Shown here: piece after piece, positions 18,371 through 27,515 of the stretch
How the letters are laid out: each line of letters begins with the position of its first letter
Position numbering within the stretch: the stretch's first letter is position 1
Assembly: GCF_016918545.1 (NCBI RefSeq)
Contig: NZ_JAFFQC010000001.1
Coordinates: 124,001-188,000, forward strand
Direction of reading: 5' to 3'
DNA length: 64,000 bases
Source: Desulfobulbus alkaliphilus
Lineage (GTDB): Bacteria > Desulfobacterota > Desulfobulbia > Desulfobulbales > Desulfobulbaceae
Made by a program: the position numbers and the translations under genes
Notes under the pieces: model-generated
The model's database searches: none
Seen by the model: only the letters and a program-made list of their open reading frames with translations
What the model was told of the DNA's origin: nothing

Positions 18371-19821
18371 GGCTGCTCCTGCTCGGTCGGCACCAGACAA
18401 TCAGCGACCAGTTCCCAGAGATAACAGACTGTAATGTTAAGGTTGAACTCCCGACACAGGGATTGGGCCAGTTGATCCCTGCAGGTCTGGCAGGAGGTCA
18501 CCACCAGTCTGGCTCCGGATTCACGAATCTGACGAGCCTTGATGCGGCCATGATAGACCCGTTCCGCGGTAAAGGGGCTGGTCCAGCCGCCGCCGCCGGC
18601 ACCGCAGCAATAATTTTCTTCCCGATCCGGCACCAGTTCGACATATTTCGTACAACACGAATGCACCAGGGTCCGGGCCTCCGCAAAAAAACCGTGACCA
18701 AAGGTTTTCAATGATTTGCGGCCATAATTGCACGAATCGTGCAAAGTGACCACGGTTTTGTCGGAGACGGGCCGGACCCTGATTCGCCCCTGGTTGAAAT
18801 ACTCGAGCAGCAGGTCAAAGACCGAATAGATCTTCAGGCGCTGCAGGATTGCGGGAAACCAGCGTTCCAGGGCATAACGGGTGGCGTAGTAGGCATGACC
18901 GCATTCGGGCAGGAGCAGAGCCGTGCAGTTGAGCCGTTCGACATTGTCCACCATCCGTCTGGCCAGGGTCTGCATGACACTGTCGTCGCCGGCGTGCAGC
19001 CCCCAGTTGACGCCTTCCCAGTTTTCCGAGGAAATGGTCCATGATTCGCCGGCAGCATGAAAAATCCGCCACCACCAGGTCAGGTTGTCGGGTTCGGCAA
19101 AGGGTTCCTTGGAATTGACGGTCACCAACAGCCGAGCACCGGTTTTATCGATGGGGGTCACAAATCCCGGGCAGACGGATCGGGCAAGATCTTTGCCGAG
19201 TTGTTGCAGGAGAGCAACGAAATCCTCCCTGGGGATACCCAGATTATTACCGGTCTGCAGACAGGTGGATATCCCTTTCTGCAGGGGCAGGGGAACCGTG
19301 GCCCGGTCACGGCGAGCACGGATGCGGTGCATCAGTTGGACAATCTCGACATGCATCGGGCAGACGATTTCACATTTGCCGCACAGCGTGCACTTCCAGG
19401 GCCAATCGCTGGCCAGAAGTTCCTCATCCATGCCCAGAAAGGCCATACGGACGATTTTGCGGGGATCGAGTGCATCAACACCGGCTATGGGACAGGCACC
19501 GGCACAGGAGCCGCAAGTCTGACAGATATCAATCTGGGAGGGAAGCGTGGCCAGCAAACCGGCTGTCGCCCCGAGCCGGACCGCGGGGACAGGGACAGCC
19601 GTTCTCGAGACAACCGGTTCCTCGGCGGCCGATTCCGGAATCAACCGCGGTTCCCGACCGTATTTCTCACAGAGCTGTTTGTAGTCTTCCCAATGGATCA
19701 GATAACGGCGCCCCGGCCCCTCCTGAGCGGGCAACAGTCCGGAGTTGATCCAGTTGCGGATGGTGTTGCGGTGCACCCCGAACTCCTCAGCCAATTCATT
19801 GACCTTGACTTCGTAGATCAC
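18367..19821 (-). CDS. HdrD/DsrK-like Fe-S oxidoreductase with an N-terminal HTH DNA-binding domain
   Basis: 484 residues. Residues 3-50 form an excisionase/MerR-type helix-turn-helix (VNELAEEFGVHRNTIRNW, then GLLP and a wing GRRYLI). Two ferredoxin motifs follow (CQTCGSCAGACP near 100, CTLCGKCEIVCP near 144). The C-terminus has a CCG domain (HDSC, HSCC, NYCCGAGGG, SCQTC), which in HdrB/HdrD/DsrK binds the catalytic iron-sulfur cluster; a PECGHAY element lies before it. The protein probably supplies the HdrBC function of the neighbouring Mvh-Hdr complex. The GTG at 19821 overlaps the upstream TGA (GTGA); a frame opening at 19869 would overlap the protease by 52 bp. The HTH fusion suggests a redox-responsive regulator. 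Confidence 0.85.
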   Translation of the reverse strand: MIYEVKVNELAEEFGVHRNTIRNWINSGLLPAQEGPGRRYLIHWEDYKQLCEKYGREPRLIPESAAEEPVVSRTAVPVPAVRLGATAGLLATLPSQIDICQTCGSCAGACPIAGVDALDPRKIVRMAFLGMDEELLASDWPWKCTLCGKCEIVCPMHVEIVQLMHRIRARRDRATVPLPLQKGISTCLQTGNNLGIPREDFVALLQQLGKDLARSVCPGFVTPIDKTGARLLVTVNSKEPFAEPDNLTWWWRIFHAAGESWTISSENWEGVNWGLHAGDDSVMQTLARRMVDNVERLNCTALLLPECGHAYYATRYALERWFPAILQRLKIYSVFDLLLEYFNQGRIRVRPVSDKTVVTLHDSCNYGRKSLKTFGHGFFAEARTLVHSCCTKYVELVPDREENYCCGAGGGGWTSPFTAERVYHGRIKARQIRESGARLVVTSCQTCRDQLAQSLCREFNLNITVCYLWELVADCLVPTEQEQP

Positions 19822-20363
19822 GTCAGCCCCGTCCCGGCTGTCTCGCCTGGATAATAGGTGTGGATACACTCGAGAATACGGTCTCGGGCCTCGGCCACCG
19901 CTGCCTGCATGCGGGGTGACAACCCCGGAGCGATGCGCTCGGGAACCACGGCAAGAGAAGCGACAAACAATTCCACTCTGATCCCGGTTTCCTGTTCCAG
20001 CTCCGCAAGCAGGTTGACCGTGGGGAACTGGTGCAGGGAATAATCATGGCTCTTACGAGGAGAGAGAGCTGCCGGCCGTATCCGCCTCACCAGCCCATCT
20101 CCGGACGCATCGGCACATGGTTCACCTGCATCAGCAACAATGAGCATTTCGGGGCGCAGAGCAGGCAGCATCAGATACTCGAGCAGGTAATCGCGGATGG
20201 AGGTCCCGGCATCGACAAGACAGACCGTTGCCCGCAGGTCGGCATCGCTGAGGGCCTCGATCACCGCTGGACCGAAACCATCGTCGCCAAGAAGCGTATT
20301 GCCACAGCCGAAAACAGCGACTTTCGGGACCGCAGCCGACCGGCTTTTGTGCAAGGTGTGCAT
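19818..20363 (-). CDS. Hydrogenase maturation protease (HycI/HoxW/FrcD family)
   Basis: 181 residues with the family opening VFGCGNTLLGDDGFGP and the metal-ligand-like VDAG region. It cuts the C-terminal tail of [NiFe] large subunits after nickel insertion. As first gene of the mvh-hdr operon its natural substrate is MvhA, but it is the only such protease in the window and may also process HoxH. ATG 20363 is the first start before the homology; the ribosome site is weak. The frame is open upstream to 20531, but that part is repeat E sequence. Confidence 0.9.
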   Translation of the reverse strand: MHTLHKSRSAAVPKVAVFGCGNTLLGDDGFGPAVIEALSDADLRATVCLVDAGTSIRDYLLEYLMLPALRPEMLIVADAGEPCADASGDGLVRRIRPAALSPRKSHDYSLHQFPTVNLLAELEQETGIRVELFVASLAVVPERIAPGLSPRMQAAVAEARDRILECIHTYYPGETAGTGLT

Positions 20364-20415
20364 AATATCAACACTGTGACATGGTATACCACGTCTGCGC
20401 AAGGAAAAACAGCAG

Positions 20416-20507
20416 CCTGAATCCGTGCACATTCCTCCCGAAGGAAGGCCGGTGCAGGGTATAACAAGATAGACCCCAAACAAGCGTCCAACCGTCACTA
20501 ATTCAGG
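20416..20507 (-). repeat. Repeat E copy in the mvh operon upstream region
   Basis: On the plus strand it starts CCTGAATCCGTG and ends ACCGTCACTAATTCAGG, with internal ACAAGATAGACC and GCCGGTG stretches shared with the copies at 48222 and 59812. It occupies about 90 of the 320 bp between the divergent protease and mobB genes. The rest of that gap shows no gene. Confidence 0.75.
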
Positions 20508-20683
20508 AGCAGCAACCAGACCATTTGCCACGCTGCCCCACCTGGAAGAAACAACGGCGGACAGGGGAATTTCATGGTATAGACAAGTTCTGGCAATCAG
20601 ACCTGATCGTCGGCGCGTCGACGCGGGATTTTCCTCTGTCGACGGTAGCTTTCACTTCAGGCACATGCACTCGAGTACATTCC

Positions 20684-21382
20684 ATGGCGCCGAAAACCCA
20701 ATTTTCCATTCCGCCGGTGGTCTGTTTCACCGGCTGGCACAATTCCGGCAAAACCACCCTGGCCAGTCAAGTGGTCACAGCCCTCACCTCCAGGGGCTAC
20801 AGGGTAGCGGTGATCAAATCGACCAAGGAAACCGGACTGACCCCCGACCCCCCGGCCACTGACACCGCCAGGTATGCACGGGCCGGCGCCGACAGCGTCG
20901 CTCTTCTGGCTCCGGACCAGCTCATTCTGCGCAGCGGTCCGCGGGGCAGCGATCTCCCCTCCCTGGCGTATCGCTATTTTCGTGACATGGACCTGGTGAT
21001 CGCGGAAGGATTCAAACAGGCCGACGGTGTGGACAAGATAGAGGTCCGGCACAACGAAGATGCACCGCTGCTGCGCGGCCAGGTCCCCGGCATCGTGGCC
21101 GTGGCCGCCAACCACGCCCTGACCGATGGCCTCGTCTTCCGTCTTGATCAGGTGACGGCGATCACCGATTTCCTTGTCGCGCGTTTTCTCGCTGGTCCGG
21201 AATCGGGAGCGCAATGGGTCCACGCAGTCGCCAATGGTCGCCCCATCCCCCTGCCCAAGACGCTTCAGGAGCAGTTGACCGCTCTTTTGCGACCCTGTCT
21301 CGATTCACTAGCGCCAACCGGAGAGACAGCCACCCTGGAACTCACCCTACGTTCTGCCCCGCAAGATAAACGGATCCCCTGA
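20684..21382 (+). CDS. mobB: Molybdopterin-guanine dinucleotide biosynthesis protein MobB
   Basis: 232 residues with the P-loop GWHNSGKTT, the IKSTKE segment (MobB: IKHxHH in many members, altered here) and the VIAEGFKQ motif typical of MobB. MobB is a GTP-binding adaptor for the MGD cofactor of molybdo- and tungsto-enzymes such as formate dehydrogenases. The C-terminal 60 residues extend beyond the core. I start at 20684, where homology begins; upstream frame is open but has no support. Confidence 0.85.
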   Translation: MAPKTQFSIPPVVCFTGWHNSGKTTLASQVVTALTSRGYRVAVIKSTKETGLTPDPPATDTARYARAGADSVALLAPDQLILRSGPRGSDLPSLAYRYFRDMDLVIAEGFKQADGVDKIEVRHNEDAPLLRGQVPGIVAVAANHALTDGLVFRLDQVTAITDFLVARFLAGPESGAQWVHAVANGRPIPLPKTLQEQLTALLRPCLDSLAPTGETATLELTLRSAPQDKRIP

Positions 21383-21696
21383 AGCGCGTCGAGTGAGACC
21401 ACCAGAGGAGCCAGCCACGTCCACATCCCTCAATTTCGGGGTGCACCCCTGGTTTTTGAAGACATTCTCAATACCCACCAGCATCCAAAATTCGAAGAGC
21501 ATGATGAGTATCTGTTCATCATCCTCAAGACCATCGCCTGGACGGTTACAAAAAAACTATCTCCGGTTTCTCTTTTCCTGTACAATTCACTTGCGACCCA
21601 ATCATTCTCAACCGGGAGATCATCCAGGTATGTTTGAAGAAGTCCTTTTGTATCCACATAACAATACCGTTCCTCCGACCGCCGTCCCTGTCTGCA
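21383..21696. other. Intergenic stretch without recognised features
   Basis: Open frames here are short and lack ribosome sites. A TTG-started extension of the kinase gene (from 21634) cannot be excluded. I see no RNA gene or repeat. Confidence 0.5.
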
Positions 21697-23976
21697 ATGT
21701 CCAACCGTTTTTCCATTCACGATTTTTTCTCTCTGCAACCAGCCCGACACAACGCACCAGGCTGGGTGCTGCTGTTTGCCCTGCTCACTGCCTTGATCCT
21801 GACCACATGGTGGAACCCGGCCACAGCTGAAACCATCGCTACCGAACCTGTATCGCCGACCATCTCTGCCCTGGAAACAGATTTGGACCTGCTCTCCACG
21901 GTCTCCCTTTCCAGCCAGACCGAGCCTTACTGGTATGAGCGCCGTACCTTGGTCATCGCTGCTCTGACTTTCATGTTCCTTGAGGGTGTGTTGATCATCT
22001 GGCTGATCAGGCTGCTCCTCCGCCAGCGGCACCTGCGCCGGGAAGCCCGTCAGGGAAGCGAACGGTTTAAAAATCTCTTCGACCTGGCGCCCTTTGCCTG
22101 CACGGTCAATGACCTCGAGGGTCGCTATCTGATGGTCAACCAGGCTTTCAGTCAAAGTACCGGGGTCCCTGCCGCGGAAGCGCTGGGGCGCACCAGCCTC
22201 GAACTGGGGATTATTTTTGACCGGGATTCCGTCCGCACCATCAACGAAGAACTGGAGCGCCATGGCATAGCTTCCGGCCTGGAGGCAACCCTGACCATCC
22301 GGGAGCATAAAATCCTTCACACCCTGCACGCCTGCAAATTCATCGACTGGAACGGCGGCAAGGCCCTGCTCACCGCCACCGCCGATATTACCCGGATCCT
22401 GGAAACCGAACAGGCCCTGCGGCAGAGCGAGGAACGCTATCGTGATCTGGTGGAAGGGGCTAATATCATCATTATAAAATTTGACACCTCCGGGGTGGTT
22501 ACCTTTGCCAACGAATACGCCCTCCACTTCTTCGGCTACTCCGAGGCAGAGCTGATCGGTAAAAATGTTGTCGGTACCATCGTACCGGAGATGGAGTCCT
22601 CCGGCAGGGACCTGGTGCGGATGATCGCCGCCATCTGCCAGGACGATGAGACCCTGCGCGACAATATCAACGAAAACAAGACCCGGGACGGCCGCCGGAT
22701 CTGGATCCACTGGAACAATCGGGTCACAAGGGATAAAGAAGGGCACATTCTGGAAATTTCCTCCTTTGGCAGCGACATAACCAAACGTAAACAGGCCGAG
22801 GAGGAACAGGAGAAGCTGCGCAGGCAGCTGCTGCAGGCGCAGAAAATGGAATCCGTCGGCCGCCTGGCGGGAGGGGTGGCCCATGATTTCAACAACATGC
22901 TCGGGGTGATCATCGGTTACACCGAGCTGGCACTGGAAAACATCGCTCCGACTGATCCCCTGCGCAGAAAATTACTCCAAATCCTCAATGCCGCCGAGCG
23001 TTCCGCGGAATTAACCCGGCAACTGCTCGCCTTTGCCCGCAAACAACCCATTGCGCCGCGGACACTCGATCTCAACAAGGCTGTGGAAAAAACCCTCAAT
23101 ATGCTTCGCCGACTCATTGGTGAGGATATCGAACTCACCTGGCAGCCGGCCCCGGGTTTGTGGCCGGTGCTGATGGACCCGGCCCAGGTCGATCAGATCC
23201 TGACCAACCTCTGCATCAATGCCAAGGATGCCATTACCGGTAAAGGAAGGATTACCATTACCACTGCCAACCGGGTTGTCGATGCGATCTCCTGTGCCGC
23301 CTGCCCAGGCTTGACCCCGGGTGCCTACGTCCTGATCACGGTCAGCGATAATGGTTGCGGCATGAACCTGGAGATCCAGGAACAAATTTTTGACCCCTTC
23401 TTCACCACCAAAGACCATGGCCAGGGCACCGGCCTGGGTTTAGCCATGGTCAATGGTATCATCACCCAGAACAAGGGCTGCATCCATTGCACCAGCACAC
23501 CTGGGCAAGGCACCGAATTTACAATCTATCTTCCCCGCCATCGTGACGACGACCAGCAATGCAAAAATGAGCCGGCTGACATCGCACCCCTTACCGGCAA
23601 GGAAACCATCCTCCTGGTCGAAGATGAACCTACCCTGCTCGACCTGAGCACTGTCATGCTCCAGTCCCTCGGCTACACCGTGCTCAGCGCCTCCGGGCCG
23701 GATGTGGCCCTTGGCCTGACCCGCGACCACGACAATATCGATCTGCTCATCACTGATGTGATCATGCCGGGAATGAATGGCAAGGAATTGGCCCGGCAGG
23801 CCCTGAACCTCCAACCAACCATGCGCTGTCTGTTCATGTCCGGGTACACCGCCGATGTCATCGGTAAGCAGGGTGTGCTTGAACCAGGTGTGCAATTCAT
23901 CCAAAAGCCCTTCTCCATAACGACCCTGGCAGCCAAGGTGCGTGAGGTCCTGGGCCACCAGCAGCCCCCCGGATAA
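21697..23976 (+). CDS. Membrane-bound hybrid histidine kinase with two PAS domains and a receiver domain
   Basis: About 759 residues. Two hydrophobic segments flank a short periplasmic loop (GWVLLFALLTALILTTW and TLVIAALTFMFLEGVLIIW). Two PAS domains follow (about 120-240 and 245-370), then the phospho-acceptor His in GGVAHDFNNMLG, the HATPase boxes (NLCINAKDA, DNGCGM, GTGLGLAM), and a C-terminal receiver with LLVEDEP, the phospho-Asp in LLITDVIMPG and the Lys in QKPFS. No cognate regulator is adjacent. An internal receiver often means downstream phosphorelay. Start uncertain (TTG 21634 or ATG 21697). Confidence 0.92.
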   Translation: MSNRFSIHDFFSLQPARHNAPGWVLLFALLTALILTTWWNPATAETIATEPVSPTISALETDLDLLSTVSLSSQTEPYWYERRTLVIAALTFMFLEGVLIIWLIRLLLRQRHLRREARQGSERFKNLFDLAPFACTVNDLEGRYLMVNQAFSQSTGVPAAEALGRTSLELGIIFDRDSVRTINEELERHGIASGLEATLTIREHKILHTLHACKFIDWNGGKALLTATADITRILETEQALRQSEERYRDLVEGANIIIIKFDTSGVVTFANEYALHFFGYSEAELIGKNVVGTIVPEMESSGRDLVRMIAAICQDDETLRDNINENKTRDGRRIWIHWNNRVTRDKEGHILEISSFGSDITKRKQAEEEQEKLRRQLLQAQKMESVGRLAGGVAHDFNNMLGVIIGYTELALENIAPTDPLRRKLLQILNAAERSAELTRQLLAFARKQPIAPRTLDLNKAVEKTLNMLRRLIGEDIELTWQPAPGLWPVLMDPAQVDQILTNLCINAKDAITGKGRITITTANRVVDAISCAACPGLTPGAYVLITVSDNGCGMNLEIQEQIFDPFFTTKDHGQGTGLGLAMVNGIITQNKGCIHCTSTPGQGTEFTIYLPRHRDDDQQCKNEPADIAPLTGKETILLVEDEPTLLDLSTVMLQSLGYTVLSASGPDVALGLTRDHDNIDLLITDVIMPGMNGKELARQALNLQPTMRCLFMSGYTADVIGKQGVLEPGVQFIQKPFSITTLAAKVREVLGHQQPPG

Positions 23977-24210
23977 TTCGTCGATCCCCCTGCATCAGCA
24001 CCCGGCATATCAGATCCTCCTCAATAAATCTCGACCAGGGAATTCCGTCCGATTATCCTTTTTTATTGACAGAGAGGTTCTGGTGTATTCTCATCAATCG
24101 CCAACGGAACCAACCATCCCTGACCTCCAGCCGGGATTCCTTGCCGGAATTCCTTGGCAATGGAAGCATGGGAGATGACACTGCAAGGACTTCTCTGAAA
24201 AGGCAGAACA

Positions 24211-24432
24211 ATGATTGATACGGACAACGACGAAGAAGATATCCTGGAAGAGTGCGCTGTCTGTGGTGGCGACATCATCATCGACAGTTTTTGCGAAGAG
24301 GACGACATCGTATACTGCAATGATTGTGAAGCAGAATATCTGATCCGTTCCCTTGACCCGATTCGGCTGAAATTGTTCGATGACGAAATCGATACGGATC
24401 CCGATGACGCCGATGACGAAGACTATGACTGA
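24211..24432 (+). CDS. Small acidic zinc-ribbon protein
   Basis: 73 residues, very rich in Asp and Glu. Two Cys pairs (CAVCG and CNDC) are about 20 residues apart, as in a short treble-clef or zinc-ribbon fold, and the tail is almost only Asp/Glu. An AAAGG ribosome site precedes the ATG. No named family is recognised. It directly precedes the agmatinase-like gene in the same direction. Confidence 0.7.
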   Translation: MIDTDNDEEDILEECAVCGGDIIIDSFCEEDDIVYCNDCEAEYLIRSLDPIRLKLFDDEIDTDPDDADDEDYD

Positions 24433-24506
24433 TCCATGCCGGCCGGGAGGCGCTGCTGTCGCCTTCCGGAGGCCCAGCGCCATCTTTGCCCTTCGAGGTG
24501 CTACCC

Positions 24507-25355
24507 ATGAATTTTCTCAATCTGTCGGCAAAGAAGCCTGCCTACGCGCAAGCAAAAGCGGTCATTCTCCCCATTCCCTGCGGTGGCTTGACCCCGGCAG
24601 CCCTGGCTCTGGACAAAGGGCCGGAGGCGATTCTGCTAGCCTCCCATATGCTGTCATCCTATGACGCTGAAACCAACACCGACATCACCGAACTGGGTAT
24701 TCACACCCTGCCCCCCCTTTCCTGCCCTGCCTCCCCCCAGGAGGCGATGGAGGAGCTGATTGCTCAGGCCACTCAGCATTTCAAGAAAAACAAACTGGTC
24801 GTCGGCATCGGTGGCAGTCACCTGGTCAGCCTCGGCATGGTCCGGGCAGCCGCGGAAAAATATAACGGTCTGGGCGTCCTTCATCTCGGTGCCCACCCAC
24901 ACCTGATCACCGGCAGTCACGACAGCGTGCAGGAAAACGGGGTCATGGCCCGGATACGTGAAAAATGCCCCGTTTCTCACGTCGGCATCCGCAGCATGAC
25001 CAAAAGCGAACGGAAGGCGATCCATCTCGACAACCTGGTTTTTGCCCGGGACATCCACACCAACGGACTCAACGCGGTGGTCGACGCCATTGACCTGCTC
25101 CCGGAAAAACTCTATGTCGCCATCAATCTCGACGTACTGGACCCGGCCTGCATGCCCGCGGTTATCCGACCGGAACCGGGAGGACTGGATTGGTATACCC
25201 TCAACGGGCTGATCCGGATAGCCGCCAGGGAAAAATCCATTGTCGGTTTTGATATCACCGGACTCGTTCCCCGCCCAAACGACCCCCATGCGCAACTGCT
25301 GGCAGCCAAATTGATCGCCAAGATCCTGATTTGTGTTCTCCAGCCCACTCTCTGA
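24507..25355 (+). CDS. Ureohydrolase-fold (agmatinase-like) protein with substituted metal ligands
   Basis: 282 residues align with the agmatinase/arginase family by overall motif order. The key sites are changed. GGDHS is GGSHLVS (His105 kept, Asp lost), DAHxD is GAHPH at 128-132 (both Asp lost, His130 kept), and the SxDxDxxDP motif is NLDVLDP (first Asp replaced by Asn207, Asp209 kept). A normal two-manganese site cannot form, so it may be inactive, use another metal or have another reaction. It is full length and in frame with good codon use, so it is not a pseudogene by decay. It precedes yitT-like and potABCD genes, suggesting a polyamine context. Start 24507 has GAGGTG upstream. Confidence 0.8.
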   Translation: MNFLNLSAKKPAYAQAKAVILPIPCGGLTPAALALDKGPEAILLASHMLSSYDAETNTDITELGIHTLPPLSCPASPQEAMEELIAQATQHFKKNKLVVGIGGSHLVSLGMVRAAAEKYNGLGVLHLGAHPHLITGSHDSVQENGVMARIREKCPVSHVGIRSMTKSERKAIHLDNLVFARDIHTNGLNAVVDAIDLLPEKLYVAINLDVLDPACMPAVIRPEPGGLDWYTLNGLIRIAAREKSIVGFDITGLVPRPNDPHAQLLAAKLIAKILICVLQPTL

Positions 25356-25386
25356 AAGCGGCTGGGGCGAAAAACAGTGAACCTAT

Positions 25387-25422
25387 CCTGGATCCATGAG
25401 CGTCCAGCCGTCACGGATTCAG
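25387..25422 (+). repeat. Compact repeat E copy made of two ends only
   Basis: CCTGGATCCATGAGCGTCC is followed directly by AGCCGTCACGGATTCAG, i.e. the right-type and left-type ends of repeat E joined without an interior. It lies between the agmatinase-like stop and the YitT-like start. Confidence 0.8.
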
Positions 25423-25439
25423 CCGTATGAGACCACCCG

Positions 25440-26300
25440 ATGACCCGTGCCTTTCTTGCCAACACCGTTGCCTGGAACATCCTTCTGATCACCCTGGGTT
25501 CGATTCTTTTTTCCCTGGGCATCAACGGTATTGTCATCCATGAAACGTTTATCACCGGTGGCGCATACGGCAGTGCCTTGCTTATCTATTACCAGACCAG
25601 CTTGCTGTCTCCACCTATCTGGTACCTGCTCATCAACATTCCTCTGTTTGCCATCGGCTGGTTTTTCGTCAGCAGACGTTTTTTCTTCTACAGCCTCTAC
25701 GGCGTCATCGTGGTCAGTATCTGCACCAGGCTGATCATCCTTGACTTCCACATAGAAGAGCAGATCTACGCCGCCGTGGCCGGCGGCATCATCTGCGGTG
25801 CCGGAGCCGGTATCACCCTGCGCTCCCTCGGATCCGCCGGCGGCCTCGACATCCTTGCCGTCATTCTCAACACCCGCTACAACATCGGGGTCGGCAAGGT
25901 CTATTTCCTGTTCAACGTCGTCCTGTTCGGCTTTGCCGCCTCCCTGTATGATACTCCCGACATTTTCATTGCTTCCATCATCCTGGTCTTTATCAGTTCG
26001 GTGGTGGTGGAATACGTGCTGTCGATGTTCAATCAACGGAAAATCGTCTATGTCATCAGCGATCACAACCAGGAAATTTCCCGGCAGCTCAATCAAAAAC
26101 TGCAACTGGGAGCGACATACATCCAGGGAAGAGGGGCCTACAGCGGTCAAGACAAACTGATCCTCATGACCATCACCAATAACCTGGTACTGAAAAAGCT
26201 AGAAAGCATCGTCTTTACCGTTGATGAACATGCCCTGTTCATTGTCGAAAACAGCTTCAACGTCATCGGTTCCAGTTTCGGCAAACGGAAAATTTACTGA
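25440..26300 (+). CDS. YitT family membrane protein
   Basis: 286 residues: five to six hydrophobic segments in the first 200, including the glycine-rich GGIICGAGAGITLRSLGSAGG element of the YitT (DUF161) family, followed by a cytoplasmic DUF2179 domain of about 85 residues. The molecular function of this family is not settled. It sits between the agmatinase-like gene and potA in one direction. Confidence 0.85.
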   Translation: MTRAFLANTVAWNILLITLGSILFSLGINGIVIHETFITGGAYGSALLIYYQTSLLSPPIWYLLINIPLFAIGWFFVSRRFFFYSLYGVIVVSICTRLIILDFHIEEQIYAAVAGGIICGAGAGITLRSLGSAGGLDILAVILNTRYNIGVGKVYFLFNVVLFGFAASLYDTPDIFIASIILVFISSVVVEYVLSMFNQRKIVYVISDHNQEISRQLNQKLQLGATYIQGRGAYSGQDKLILMTITNNLVLKKLESIVFTVDEHALFIVENSFNVIGSSFGKRKIY

Positions 26301-26393
26301 CCCTTGGCACCCTGCCCGCCGCAACCCGCAAGAGTTGGAAATGTACAGGTTCACTTGTTTCCGATGAACGGCCAGCAACGAGAGAAGAACTGA

Positions 26394-27515
26394 TTGAAAA
26401 AGACGGTTGTTGAACTGATTGAGGTCGCCAAGGATTTCGACGGTCAGCGAGCACTTGCCGACATTTCCCTGACAGTGACCGACGGCGAATTTCTCTCCCT
26501 CCTCGGCCCCTCCGGATGCGGCAAGACCACCCTGCTGCGCCTGATCGGCGGATTTGAGCATTGCACCAGCGGCCTCCTGCGCATCGACGGCCAGGACATG
26601 GACCGGATCCCCCCGGAAAAACGGGCGGTCAATACCGTTTTCCAGAACTACGCCCTCTTCCCCCACATGACGGTCTATGACAATGTTGCCTTTGGTCTGC
26701 GCATGGCCAAGCGTTCGTCCCGGGAAATCCGTCTCGCCGTGACCCAAGCCCTGGACATGGTGCAGCTTTCAGGCCTGGAGCAGCGACGGCCGGCGGCCCT
26801 TTCCGGCGGCCAGCAGCAGCGGGTTGCCATCGCCCGTGCCCTGATCAACAAACCCCGGGTCCTGCTCCTGGATGAACCCCTCTCCGCCCTGGATCATCGT
26901 CTCCGCAAACAGATGCAGAAGGAACTCAAGCAGTTGCAACGCGCGCTGGGCATCACCTTCATCCTGGTAACCCACGACCAGGACGAGGCCTTTGCCATGT
27001 CCGACAGAGTGGTAGTGATGCAGGCAGGCCGCATCGAGCAGATCGGCACCCCCATGGAGATCTACGAAAACCCGGTCAATCTGTTTGTGGCCCGTTTCGT
27101 CGGCGACATCAATATCCTCGACGGGGTGGTCGTCTCACGGTCCGGAGCGGACACGTACCATGCCCTGGTCGAAGGGGTTGCCGTAACCCTGCACAGCCGG
27201 CGCGATTTTCTTCCCGGACAACAGCTCCATGTTCTCTTACGCCCGGAGGATGTCCGCCTGGAACAGGAACGCGACATTGCCGAATCCCGGAGCCTGTCGG
27301 CTAAGTTCGCCCAGGCCCGACTGCCGGGAACCGTCCAACGCATTTTTTATCATGGTGCCACCTACGATGTCGAGGTGATGCTGGATAATGGCAACCAGGT
27401 ACAGGTCACCGAATTTTTTGACGAAGACAGTGCCAATCTCTCCTTCCGGCCCGGTGATCAGGTTGCCCTGGGCTGGCTCCAGGGCTGGGAGGTCGTGCTG
27501 CCCCATGAAGGATAA
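26394..27515 (+). CDS. potA: Spermidine/putrescine ABC transporter ATPase PotA
   Basis: 373 residues. Walker [11 protein letters not shown]-loop [14 protein letters not shown] signature LSGGQQQR, Walker [13 protein letters not shown] and the switch His (VTHDQDEAF) are all intact. A TOBE regulatory domain fills the C-terminal 120 residues. The start is TTG at 26394, with a GAGAAG stretch upstream. First gene of a potABCD operon; its 3' end overlaps potB by 11 bp. The substrate is inferred from operon layout and the PotD-like binding protein. Confidence 0.94.
   Translation: MKKTVVELIEVAKDFDGQRALADISLTVTDGEFLSLLGPSGCGKTTLLRLIGGFEHCTSGLLRIDGQDMDRIPPEKRAVNTVFQNYALFPHMTVYDNVAFGLRMAKRSSREIRLAVTQALDMVQLSGLEQRRPAALSGGQQQRVAIARALINKPRVLLLDEPLSALDHRLRKQMQKELKQLQRALGITFILVTHDQDEAFAMSDRVVVMQAGRIEQIGTPMEIYENPVNLFVARFVGDINILDGVVVSRSGADTYHALVEGVAVTLHSRRDFLPGQQLHVLLRPEDVRLEQERDIAESRSLSAKFAQARLPGTVQRIFYHGATYDVEVMLDNGNQVQVTEFFDEDSANLSFRPGDQVALGWLQGWEVVLPHEG

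Noticed and set aside
16475-18424. A 649-codon open frame antisense to hdrA, and similar long antisense frames at 21430-22884, 30827-32131 and 33083-34591
   Set aside because: They mirror well-supported genes in high-GC DNA, lack ribosome sites and encode low-complexity His/Gly/Asp-rich translations without known motifs.
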